This document shows positions 1-7,301 of a stretch of DNA of 64,000 nt, in pieces (within the stretch, counting starts at the first letter, position 1; every line of letters begins with the position of its first letter). The position numbers and the translations under genes are program-made. Source of the stretch: Mycobacterium syngnathidarum. GTDB lineage: Bacteria > Actinomycetota > Actinomycetes > Mycobacteriales > Mycobacteriaceae. The stretch is from positions 1-64,000 of the forward strand of contig NZ_MLCL01000032.1 of NCBI RefSeq assembly GCF_001942625.1. Reading direction: 5' to 3'. The notes under the pieces are model-generated. The model ran no database searches. It was not told the origin of the DNA and was given only the letters and a program-made list of their open reading frames with translations.

Positions 1-143
1 TTGGTGTCATCGACCTTGGTGCTGGAGATGCCGGTGCCGTCGCCTGCGGCGAAGAACGTGCGAACCCGCATCACCGTGAAGCCGCCGACCAGCACCACTG
101 CGGCGATGATCAACGGAATCCAGAACCGTCTCAACAGCTTCAT
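1..143 (-). CDS. MmpS family membrane protein, N-terminal part (cut by window edge)
   Basis: The first 47 codons of a minus-strand gene run off the left edge. The ATG is at 141-143. The protein starts MKLLRRFWIPLIIAAVVLV, a short basic stretch followed by one hydrophobic helix (about residues 8-24), then FTVMRVRTFF. This is the usual start of MmpS accessory proteins, which anchor in the inner membrane and work with MmpL transporters in siderophore or lipid export. An mmpL gene probably follows outside the window. The TetR gene at 868 is a plausible regulator. Identification rests on the N-terminus only. Confidence 0.7.
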   Translation of the reverse strand, partial: MKLLRRFWIPLIIAAVVLVGGFTVMRVRTFFAAGDGTGISSTKVDDT

Positions 144-735
144 ATTCGCTGGTGGGCCTTTCGGAGGTCAGGTACGCGGTGACGTACCGGCTAGCTGCGC
201 AGCTCCATCGCCACTTCGTGATCGGGTCGGTGTCGGCGGATTCCCGCCAACATCTTTCTACGTCGACGTCCGCGGGGAGTTCCCCGCCGGAATCGTCCCG
301 GAAGGGACTGGCCGACATCTCAGAGATCAGCCGGCTGCCCGGCGCACTCAGGGCGGAGATGTCGGCGATCAACCGACACTGTTCTTCCAATGGGATGAAG
401 GGTAGTACGCCCTCCACGCTCCACAGGGAGGTCCGGTCGGCGTCGAATCCGGCCCTGGTGAGTGCGGCCGGCCAGTTTCCGCTGATGTCGGCGGGGACGC
501 CGTGCACGGTAGCGGTGGGGGTGGTGCCCGCCAGGGCGTCGGTCTTGACCTCGAGGATCGCGGGGTTGTCTACGACGAACACCGTGGTGCCGATGGGCCA
601 GGGCAGTTGATAAGGACGCGGGTCCAGGTCGGACGCCAGGAAAACGACCTGTTCGAGGCCGGTTTCCGCGGCCGCCATCAGGTAGGTGTCGAGGAGGTCG
701 GCCCGTGGCGCCAGGCATGAGCTTGGCATCAGCAC
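144..735 (-). pseudogene. Truncated SAM-dependent methyltransferase remnant (LCM/Rv0146 type)
   Basis: The minus-strand reading frame contains blocks typical of the mycobacterial leucine carboxyl methyltransferase-like family: VVFLASDLDPRPYQLPWP, then NPAILEVKTDAL, the NWPAALTRAGFD block, WSVEGVLPFIP and LSAPGSRLISE. About 70-80 residues expected at the N-terminus are missing. The C-terminus is also lost, because the frame runs into the MmpS gene without the family's final domain. I read it as a decayed fragment trapped between mmpS and tetR. A short functional protein starting at ATG 729 cannot be excluded. Confidence 0.65.
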
Positions 736-785
736 TCCTCCCCGCAGATTCCTTGCCGGATGTAAAGTGAAACCTATACAGTCGG

Positions 786-804
786 CTAACTTCAATCAAG
801 TTAG
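786..804. promoter_or_regulatory. TetR-type operator dyad upstream of the TetR gene at 868
   Basis: A perfect 7-bp inverted repeat with a 5-bp spacer, CTAACTT-N5-AAGTTAG, lies 64 bp upstream of the TetR start codon and just beyond the start of the methyltransferase remnant. Size and position fit an autoregulatory TetR operator that could also serve the leftward mmpS gene. Regulator binding is inferred. Confidence 0.5.
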
Positions 805-867
805 TTTGGCTATTGACGCTGTGATCTAGACCGCGTTGGGTACGCTCAGCGCGACGAAGGGACAGGT

Positions 868-1449
868 GTGGCGAAGGCTGTTGCGCCGCGTGGCTTTGCT
901 CGCGAACGCGTGCTGGAGGCGGCGTTGAGCCTGTTCGCCGAGCATGGAGTCAAGGGCACGTCCCTGCAGATGATCGCCGACCGGCTGGGCGTCAGCAAGG
1001 CCGCGGTCTACTACCAGTTCCACTCCAAGGACGAGATCGCGCTCGCGGTCATCCAGCCGGTCTTCGACGACATGATGCGGCTGGTCCGCATCGCCGAGGC
1101 GATGTCCACGCCCGAGGCGCGGCGGGAGGCGGCCGTCAGCGGAATGGTGGAGATGGCCGTACGGCATCGCCGCGTCACCGCGGTGTTCCACGGCGATCCC
1201 GTCATCGACGGCCTGGTGCACAGTCGAGACGAACTTCAGGACACGATCGAGCGGCTCACCGGGATCCTGCTGGGCCCCGACCCCGACACCGCCGACCGGA
1301 TCTGTATGTCGGTATTGGCCGCCGGTGTCTACGGCAGCGCAACCGATCCGGTCCTCACCGATGTCAGCGACGAGGAGTTGCACCGGGTGCTCCTGGACTG
1401 CGCGCAGCGGCTGCTGCGCGCGCCGGCAACCCCCCTCGCCTCCGGTTGA
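868..1449 (+). CDS. TetR family transcriptional regulator
   Basis: A 193-residue TetR repressor. The N-terminal helix-turn-helix is clear: RERVLEAALSLFAEHGVKG followed by MIADRLGVSKAAVYYQF (about residues 12-50). The C-terminal ligand domain is generic. The start is GTG at 868, with a GAAGG ribosome site a few bases upstream. It is transcribed away from the methyltransferase remnant and mmpS, and a perfect inverted repeat lies at 786-804, so autoregulation and control of the MmpS/MmpL export genes is the likely job. The ligand is unknown. Its end almost abuts the convergent aldehyde dehydrogenase gene. Confidence 0.9.
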   Translation: MAKAVAPRGFARERVLEAALSLFAEHGVKGTSLQMIADRLGVSKAAVYYQFHSKDEIALAVIQPVFDDMMRLVRIAEAMSTPEARREAAVSGMVEMAVRHRRVTAVFHGDPVIDGLVHSRDELQDTIERLTGILLGPDPDTADRICMSVLAAGVYGSATDPVLTDVSDEELHRVLLDCAQRLLRAPATPLASG

Positions 1450-1454
1450 CGCGC

Positions 1455-3146
1455 CTAACCCCGAAGCGCTGACGCGAAGATCGCGGGCAACTTGCCCCAC
1501 CCGGGCGCTCCGGCGAAATCCACCAGCAGCCGGCCCGTCGTCGCAGCGGTGCGGTTGTTGACGAACCACGGCGGTTTCGGCGACAACGACCACTCGCCGC
1601 GGAACACCGACCTCGGGGCGGGCCGGAACGGGCCGCGGACCACGGTGCGCTCCGGACGGTCGAGCAGAAAAGCGTTGTGCACCACTCCGGTTCCGCTCTG
1701 GATGTCATTGCGTCTGTGCCCGGGGAATGCACCCCAGGTCGCGGTCGGCGTAAGGTAGCCGACGCCGGTCCACGCGTTGATCGCGATGGTGCCGTAGCGC
1801 AGCTGCCCGACCAGGCGGTCGAACTGCTCGCCGAGGCCGGCGAGGGTGTCCGGGTGGGCGATGATGTTCACCCCGAGGGTGCCGACGAACTCGTCGTTGG
1901 CGACCCGCACCGCCTCTTCGGCGAACTGATCGTCGGGCACGTCGAGTTCGATCACGCCGAGCACCGGACCGAAATACTCGGTGCGCAACAACGCTTCGCG
2001 GTCAGCCGGATCTACCACCAGGACCCGGGCGCCGCTGGGACCCAGGTGCTGTGCGTCCGGATACGACGAATCCGCGCCGGCCACCCTGACGTCGGAGCCG
2101 GGGTAGTAGGCGGCCCGCGCCGGTGCGTCGTTGACGGCCTTGCGGATCGCCGCGATGAACTCGTCGCGCTGTGCCCAGTGCTTGGGCAGCACCACCACCT
2201 GCGCGGCCACGCAGTTGTAACCGTTGTTGTGCAACCGTTGGGTGGCAACGTGATTGGCCTGGAATTCCATATCGGCCCGGCTCCAGTTGCCGGGCAGCAC
2301 GATGGTCGGCGAAACTCCGCCGAGCTCGGCGGTCATCTCCTTGTCGAGCACCGGCTCGTCGGCAGCCTTCCGCCGGGCGCCCTCATCCCCGGTGCCGAAC
2401 ACGATGGCGTCATACGTCAGCGCGCTGCCGGTCATGTGCACGTGGTCGACGAGCTTGTGCCGCACCAGGTATGTGCCGGCCTCGGCGTCGCCGGTCAGGA
2501 TGCGTACCGCGCCGACCGCGATGAACGGAGCCAGCACCTTGGTCAGCACCGGTAGCAGCGGATCGGTGATCGGGTTGAGCTTGAGGGCCACCACGCGGTT
2601 GTTGGCGTAGAGCTCGTAGATGGTGTCCAGGGGGGCGATCGAGAAGATGTTGCCCGCGCCCAGCACCGCGCCCACGCCGTTGGTGCGCGATGGGTCGCGT
2701 TGGGCCAGGCCGGCCGACCGGATCGCCTCGGCCTTCTCGATGCCCGGCTGCAGCCACACCTCGGCGCTGAACCCGGACAGCAGCAGCTGGTCGAAGGTGT
2801 TGAGCGGCAAGGCCTTTACCGTCGTCCGGCCGCCCGAGGCGTAGCCGAACTCGGCCCCGTCGAGCGGGCTGCGCCCTGCTTCCAGCTTGGCCAGGCTCTC
2901 CGACAGTGCGGCCAGCCCGGCCACCAGAGAGTATGGCCCGGACATCCACTCCTCGCCGACCAGCGGGGAGGCGGGATCAAGTTCTTTGATGCCGACTGCG
3001 GCGTCGACCCACTCGGAGGCGTGGCGTACCGCCAGGGCGCGGACCTCGTCGAGCAGTCCGCGCCGGGCCGCCAATGACAGGGAAGCCCAGGTCTTTTCGC
3101 CTTCGACGAGTTCTTCGAGGGCCTCGTCGATCTGCGTTTCGGTCAT
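1455..3146 (-). CDS. Aldehyde dehydrogenase family protein
   Basis: A 563-residue member of the NAD(P)-dependent aldehyde dehydrogenase superfamily. Visible parts are the cofactor-binding region around VGAVLGAGNIFSIAPLD (about 158-173), the general-base glutamate in ELGGVSPTIVLPG (about E275) and a catalytic-type cysteine in NNGYNCVAAQVVV (about C312). The protein is longer than the usual 480-500 residues and somewhat divergent. ATG at 3144-3146 is chosen because it lies 1 bp after the stop of the MpaB-type oxygenase gene, giving translational coupling. I infer that it oxidises an aldehyde produced by that oxygenase. The substrate is not evident. Confidence 0.85.
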   Translation of the reverse strand: MTETQIDEALEELVEGEKTWASLSLAARRGLLDEVRALAVRHASEWVDAAVGIKELDPASPLVGEEWMSGPYSLVAGLAALSESLAKLEAGRSPLDGAEFGYASGGRTTVKALPLNTFDQLLLSGFSAEVWLQPGIEKAEAIRSAGLAQRDPSRTNGVGAVLGAGNIFSIAPLDTIYELYANNRVVALKLNPITDPLLPVLTKVLAPFIAVGAVRILTGDAEAGTYLVRHKLVDHVHMTGSALTYDAIVFGTGDEGARRKAADEPVLDKEMTAELGGVSPTIVLPGNWSRADMEFQANHVATQRLHNNGYNCVAAQVVVLPKHWAQRDEFIAAIRKAVNDAPARAAYYPGSDVRVAGADSSYPDAQHLGPSGARVLVVDPADREALLRTEYFGPVLGVIELDVPDDQFAEEAVRVANDEFVGTLGVNIIAHPDTLAGLGEQFDRLVGQLRYGTIAINAWTGVGYLTPTATWGAFPGHRRNDIQSGTGVVHNAFLLDRPERTVVRGPFRPAPRSVFRGEWSLSPKPPWFVNNRTAATTGRLLVDFAGAPGWGKLPAIFASALRG

Positions 3147-3147
3147 G

Positions 3148-4233
3148 TCAGCTCGCGCTCTTGTCGAATTGCACCAGTGCGTCGTGGTGGTTGTGGGCAT
3201 ACGGGGCCGGGCCTTCGCCCGACTCCCGTTTGGCCACAATCGCAGCGTACTGCTCGAACGGTGTGGTCCGGCTCCATTTGGCCCTGGCTTCGGCCGGGCT
3301 GTAGGTGACGGTGTTCTTGGCCGGAATGCCCATCAGGGCAGGGCCGACGACAGGGGTGGTGTGCGGCGTTGTCAGGTCCAGCATCGCCAGTTCCAACCGC
3401 GGATTGGCGGCGATCGCCTTGAGGAAGGGACGTACCAGCGCGCGGGCCGCGATATCGGCGATCCGGTTCTGGGGGATGCCGCCCAACCGTCGCATCCACT
3501 GCGGCATGGTGGCGATGATCGCGGCGCGCATCGGGATGTTGAACGCCTTGCGCAGCCAGCGCGGCATCCGCTCGGGCAGGATGTGATAGCCCAGGTCGAC
3601 CAGGTAGTCCATCATCCGCTGGGCCACCTCGGATCCGACGAGATCGGGCCGGAAATCCTCGAAGTACTGGCGGATGCCCTCGCGGGTGCGCGGAACGTCG
3701 TCGGGATTGATGGTCTGGAACTCCGCTGCCCGCGCGCATTCCTCCCAGTACTGGCTCTCCTCGGCAGCCGAGAGCTTGCCCGGGCCGAACATCTCGTAGC
3801 TGTAGAGGATCGAGTGCCACGCGGTGAGATGGATCCACAGCTGCGAGTGCGGATCGTTGGCGTCGAACGGCCGTTTGGTGATCGGCTCGGTACCGATCGC
3901 CTTCGAGTGGATCTTGACCAGGATCTCTGAGGCGTCCAGGACCGATTCGGCGTCGCCGAAGGCCACCAGGGCGAAGTACTGCATGGTCCGGTCGTAGCGC
4001 AACCGGGTGCGTGCGTAGACCTGCCCGGTGGCGTCGACCGCGGCGGCCAGGAACGGGTCGAGGTGCTCGATGGTGACCGCCCGGGAGAAGCCGATCAGCA
4101 GCGAGGTCGGGTAGCTCCACACCTTCCAGGTGACTGAATCCGGACCGAAGAAGCCGTAGTCCTCGGCGGGCGCCAAAGGTTCGGCGACCGCCGGCAGGCC
4201 TGCTGCGGTGCGCACTGCGCTAAACGCGTTCAT
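3148..4233 (-). CDS. Oxygenase MpaB family protein (DUF2236, latex-clearing-protein-like)
   Basis: A 361-residue protein with DUF2236/MpaB features: an arginine-rich segment ARTRLRYDRTMQYF (about 74-87), then KIHSKAIGT (H109) and DPHSQLWIHLTAWH (H135, H140). In this family, which includes the latex-clearing protein, such residues surround a b-type haem used for oxidative cleavage. Start ATG 4231-4233 has a purine-rich ribosome site upstream. The gene is the promoter-proximal member of a two-gene operon with the aldehyde dehydrogenase, and faces a TetR gene across a spacer with two identical operator dyads. The natural substrate is unknown. Confidence 0.82.
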   Translation of the reverse strand: MNAFSAVRTAAGLPAVAEPLAPAEDYGFFGPDSVTWKVWSYPTSLLIGFSRAVTIEHLDPFLAAAVDATGQVYARTRLRYDRTMQYFALVAFGDAESVLDASEILVKIHSKAIGTEPITKRPFDANDPHSQLWIHLTAWHSILYSYEMFGPGKLSAAEESQYWEECARAAEFQTINPDDVPRTREGIRQYFEDFRPDLVGSEVAQRMMDYLVDLGYHILPERMPRWLRKAFNIPMRAAIIATMPQWMRRLGGIPQNRIADIAARALVRPFLKAIAANPRLELAMLDLTTPHTTPVVGPALMGIPAKNTVTYSPAEARAKWSRTTPFEQYAAIVAKRESGEGPAPYAHNHHDALVQFDKSAS

Positions 4234-4258
4234 CTGCCTCGTTCCCTTCGAAATTAAG

Positions 4259-4275
4259 TGGTACAAGATGTACCA
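4259..4275. promoter_or_regulatory. TetR operator dyad, copy 1
   Basis: Perfect inverted repeat TGGTAC-AAGAT-GTACCA in the divergent spacer between the MpaB-type oxygenase and TetR genes. The same arms with a 5-bp spacer recur at 4286-4302, 27 bp away centre to centre. This pairing strongly suggests binding by the adjacent TetR; binding itself is inferred. Confidence 0.75.
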
Positions 4276-4285
4276 GTTAGGTGAA

Positions 4286-4302
4286 TGGTACGACATGTAC
4301 CA
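4286..4302. promoter_or_regulatory. TetR operator dyad, copy 2
   Basis: Perfect inverted repeat TGGTAC-GACAT-GTACCA, with arms identical to the dyad at 4259-4275. It lies about 22 bp upstream of the TetR start codon, where it would block that promoter. Confidence 0.75.
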
Positions 4303-4324
4303 CTCGATTGGCTAGGGTGTATCT

Positions 4325-5035
4325 GTGGAACCAGTCGTGAGGCGCGGCCGATGGGCGGGCCAGCGGGAGCGGCGGCGGGCCGAGTTCGTCGACGCCGCGC
4401 TTGCCGCGATCGCCGAACACGGACCCCAGGCATCGACCGAACAGATCGCCGCCCACGTCGGTGTCACCCGCACCAAGCTCTACCGGCACTTCGCCGGTGC
4501 CGCCGATCTACAACGGGCCATCGCGCAACGGGCGGCCGAGATGCTCACCACCGAACTCGCACCCCTGTGGACGCCGCACGGCTCGATGGCCCAGATCATC
4601 GAGGCCAGCGTGGGCGCCCATGTGCGATTCCTCGTCGAGCATCGCAATCTGTACCGCTACCTGGCGCGGTGCTCACTCGGCGAGGACGGCTCGGCACCCG
4701 ATGCCATCGCTGACATCAGGCTGACCATCGGGACCCAGCTCGGTGTGCTGTTCACGGTGTACCTCAACGCTTTCGGTGTCGACACCGATCCGCAGCCGCT
4801 GGCCTTCGCCATCGTCGGGCTGGTCGAATCGACGACCGGCCGGTGGCTCGATCAACCCGGGTCGACGGCGCAGGACCGGCTGGTGGCCGACCTGGTCCGG
4901 TGGATCTGGCTGCTGGTCGACGACACCCTGCGCGCAGGCGGGGTGTACGTGGACAGCGCCGAGCCGTTACCCACCCCCGAGGCGATCGCCGCGCAGGCCG
5001 AGACCTACCGCGACCCCCACCGCGTCACCGCCTGA
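4325..5035 (+). CDS. TetR family regulator, divergent from oxygenase/ALDH operon
   Basis: A 236-residue TetR protein. The helix-turn-helix is in the first 60 residues, with EFVDAALAAIAEHGP followed by IAAHVGVTRTKLYRHF. The rest is a helical ligand-binding domain. GTG at 4325 is used as the start. The gene is divergent from the MpaB oxygenase/aldehyde dehydrogenase operon, and two identical dyads (4259-4275 and 4286-4302) fill the spacer, so it probably represses both directions and senses a substrate of that operon. It is convergent with the HTTM gene, with a 57-bp gap. Confidence 0.9.
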   Translation: MEPVVRRGRWAGQRERRRAEFVDAALAAIAEHGPQASTEQIAAHVGVTRTKLYRHFAGAADLQRAIAQRAAEMLTTELAPLWTPHGSMAQIIEASVGAHVRFLVEHRNLYRYLARCSLGEDGSAPDAIADIRLTIGTQLGVLFTVYLNAFGVDTDPQPLAFAIVGLVESTTGRWLDQPGSTAQDRLVADLVRWIWLLVDDTLRAGGVYVDSAEPLPTPEAIAAQAETYRDPHRVTA

Positions 5036-5092
5036 TCCCTCGCAGCGCGAGCGTGCCTGGCGGCGGACAGACACACACGGTCGCGGTGCCGG

Positions 5093-6547
5093 TTACCAGC
5101 GGCAGACGTCGGAGCCCGAACCTGAGTCGACGGCGCGGAAGGCGAGCAGATGCCGCTGCCACCACGGCAGCGGTGCTGCCAGCACGGGATCGTTCGTGGC
5201 GTCGTCGACCACGCGCGGTGGCCCGTCGTGCAGATAGGCGATGCGGACGCCGGTCAGCCCGGCGTCCCGCCACAGTGCCACAGTGCGCCGCAACTCGAGC
5301 CAGGGAATGCGGACCGGAGGGTCCTCGGACAGCCAACGGGTTTGCCGCCGAAGGAAAGTCGTGTCGCCCGCATACCGGGGCAACTCCAGCCCGACCACGG
5401 TGACGGTGTCACGCAGGTAACCCGTCAGCTCGAGGCCGGTGACGCCGGGCAGCAGGTGATTGGTGCTGCCCTCTTCGGTGTGCAGGTTGCTGAACATCGA
5501 GAAATTCGCGACCGTCTTGAGCCCCACATACGGCGTGATCCCGTTGGCGAACGCCAGTAACGGCGCGAGGAGCAGCACCAGGGGACGCAACCGCCAGGCC
5601 GGGGTGGAGACGCCGGCTGCCTGCGCGCCGCGGTAGCCGCGCAGCAATGCGACCATGAACGGGAGCACGGCGATGAACCAGGTCAGGACGAACAAGGTGT
5701 GCCACGGCAGACCGATCGGGCTGCTCGGCGATTCGGCCGAACTCGACACCACGCTCAGCAGCACGTGGCCCGCGAAGCCTGTGAGCGCGACGTATCGCAG
5801 GGCGGTGCTTCGGGCCGCCGGGGTGGTGAACGACTCGGCCGGAACCAACAGCACATAGACCGCGAACACGATCGTGGCGAAGTCATAGAACGAGGACAGC
5901 GCCAGTATCGAGTGAAAGACCACACCGATCGCAACGCCCCAGAAACGCAGGCGCGGCACCGCCAGCAACACCAGGATGACGGCCTCGATCACCACGGCCA
6001 CGATGGCGACCAACTGCCCGACGGTCGGACCCGGCACCACGTCGTCGAAGCCGTTGAGCCAGAAAATCTGGCCGAATAGTTCGCCGCCGCACGACGTTCC
6101 CTGGGAAAAGTAGGCGGTGTTCAGCTTGTCGAACACCGTGAACAGATAGACCACGAGCAACACCAGTCCGACCGGGGTGCGCGCAGTGTCCAGCCAGCGC
6201 ACGACGAAGCGCTCGGGTACCCCGGGCCGGTTCCGGATGGCCCACGACCACACGGCCGCGGTGCCCAGCGCGACGGCGATCAGCAAGCTCAGCACCAGAT
6301 GGTTTGACGCGGCGGGCAGATTCAGCACGGCTACGGTGGCCCCGGCCGCCACCGCCAGGCCGGCGGCCGGAACCGAGCCCGGAAAGAGCAGTGCGGGTAG
6401 TCCGGCCAGTAACGCCGGCGCCACCGCGAGGGGTTGGCTGTCGGAGTAATGGAAGGCCAACGCCATCGCGAACAGCGTTGCGAACCAGCCGAGTTGCTGC
6501 CGTGCGCCGGTGGGGTCATCTGTTCGCGCGTTGCTGCGCCACCGCAT
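5093..6547 (-). CDS. HTTM domain integral membrane protein
   Basis: About 484 residues with many hydrophobic helices. The central part (LLVVYLFTVFDKLNTAYFSQG, then FDDVVPGPTVGQLVAI and RLRFWGVAIGVVFHSILAL) matches the HTTM family, which is related to vitamin K-dependent gamma-carboxylases and is common in actinobacteria with no defined role. The soluble tail after about residue 370 has little that I recognise. ATG at 6545-6547 is chosen because the hydrophobic region begins just after it. Upstream ATGs in frame (for example 6601) exist, and none has a convincing ribosome site. Confidence 0.75.
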   Translation of the reverse strand: MRWRSNARTDDPTGARQQLGWFATLFAMALAFHYSDSQPLAVAPALLAGLPALLFPGSVPAAGLAVAAGATVAVLNLPAASNHLVLSLLIAVALGTAAVWSWAIRNRPGVPERFVVRWLDTARTPVGLVLLVVYLFTVFDKLNTAYFSQGTSCGGELFGQIFWLNGFDDVVPGPTVGQLVAIVAVVIEAVILVLLAVPRLRFWGVAIGVVFHSILALSSFYDFATIVFAVYVLLVPAESFTTPAARSTALRYVALTGFAGHVLLSVVSSSAESPSSPIGLPWHTLFVLTWFIAVLPFMVALLRGYRGAQAAGVSTPAWRLRPLVLLLAPLLAFANGITPYVGLKTVANFSMFSNLHTEEGSTNHLLPGVTGLELTGYLRDTVTVVGLELPRYAGDTTFLRRQTRWLSEDPPVRIPWLELRRTVALWRDAGLTGVRIAYLHDGPPRVVDDATNDPVLAAPLPWWQRHLLAFRAVDSGSGSDVCRW

Positions 6548-6683
6548 TGAGATGACTGTACTTGGCGCCCGTGACGGCCTGCCCGCGGCGGCCGCCATCA
6601 TCGGGTTTGCGGCGTAATCTGAGAAGTGATGGATGGGGGCGGCATGGCCCAAACGCCTTGCCGGGTAACGGAAAGGATAAGAA

Positions 6684-7124
6684 ATGAGTACAGTCCATTC
6701 ATCAATCGACCTACACCCGGACATCATGGCCCTACGGGCGGGCTATGACCGTGTCGCAGAGTCGATGGCCGCGCAGGTCACCTTTGGCCTGACGTTGCTG
6801 ACGGCAATGTACGTCGCGCTGTCACCCTGGATCGTCGGCTTCGACGCCTTCAACAGGCTCACGGTCAACGATCTGATCGTCGGAGGGGCGATCGCGTTCC
6901 TGTCAATGTGTTTCAGCTTCGCGCTGGACCGTGCCCACGGCATGACCTGGACACTGCCGATCTTCGGTGTGTGGCTGATCATCTCGCCGTGGGTGTTTGT
7001 CAGCGGACCGACTGCCGGCATGATCTGGTCGCATGTGATCAGCGGTGCGCTCGTGATGGTGCTGGGCTTCAACGCGATGTACTTCGGGATGCGGGTGCGC
7101 AATTCGGAAGTGGCGCACACCTAA
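6684..7124 (+). CDS. SPW repeat membrane protein (Rv0188-like)
   Basis: A 146-residue protein with four hydrophobic helices and two SPW motifs, ALSPWIVGF (about 45-53) and IISPWVFVSG (about 99-108). This duplicated two-helix unit defines the SPW repeat family. A strong purine-rich site (GGAAAGGA) precedes ATG 6684. Position and length agree with M. tuberculosis Rv0188, the first recognisable member of the conserved Rv0188-Rv0214 block. Its biochemical function is unknown. Confidence 0.88.
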   Translation: MSTVHSSIDLHPDIMALRAGYDRVAESMAAQVTFGLTLLTAMYVALSPWIVGFDAFNRLTVNDLIVGGAIAFLSMCFSFALDRAHGMTWTLPIFGVWLIISPWVFVSGPTAGMIWSHVISGALVMVLGFNAMYFGMRVRNSEVAHT

Positions 7125-7148
7125 CCGCCAGTAGACGCGGCTGACGTG

Positions 7149-7167
7149 CCAGCCGTTGTCCGGCTGG
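7149..7167. terminator. Candidate intrinsic terminator after the SPW gene
   Basis: Perfect 7-bp stem CCAGCCG/CGGCTGG with a 5-base loop, 25 bp after the SPW protein stop codon. There is no T-run, which is usual for mycobacterial terminators. Confidence 0.45.
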
Positions 7168-7301
7168 AGGGGACACCTGTGCCGGGACCTGGCCCGCCGG
7201 CGGCGTCATGCATCGATTCACGCCCCGGGCCGGGTTTTGCGCCATATCCTGGGCAATCGCAGGACTTCATACGACGGCGATGGTGGGCGCGAACTGCTGA
7301 C

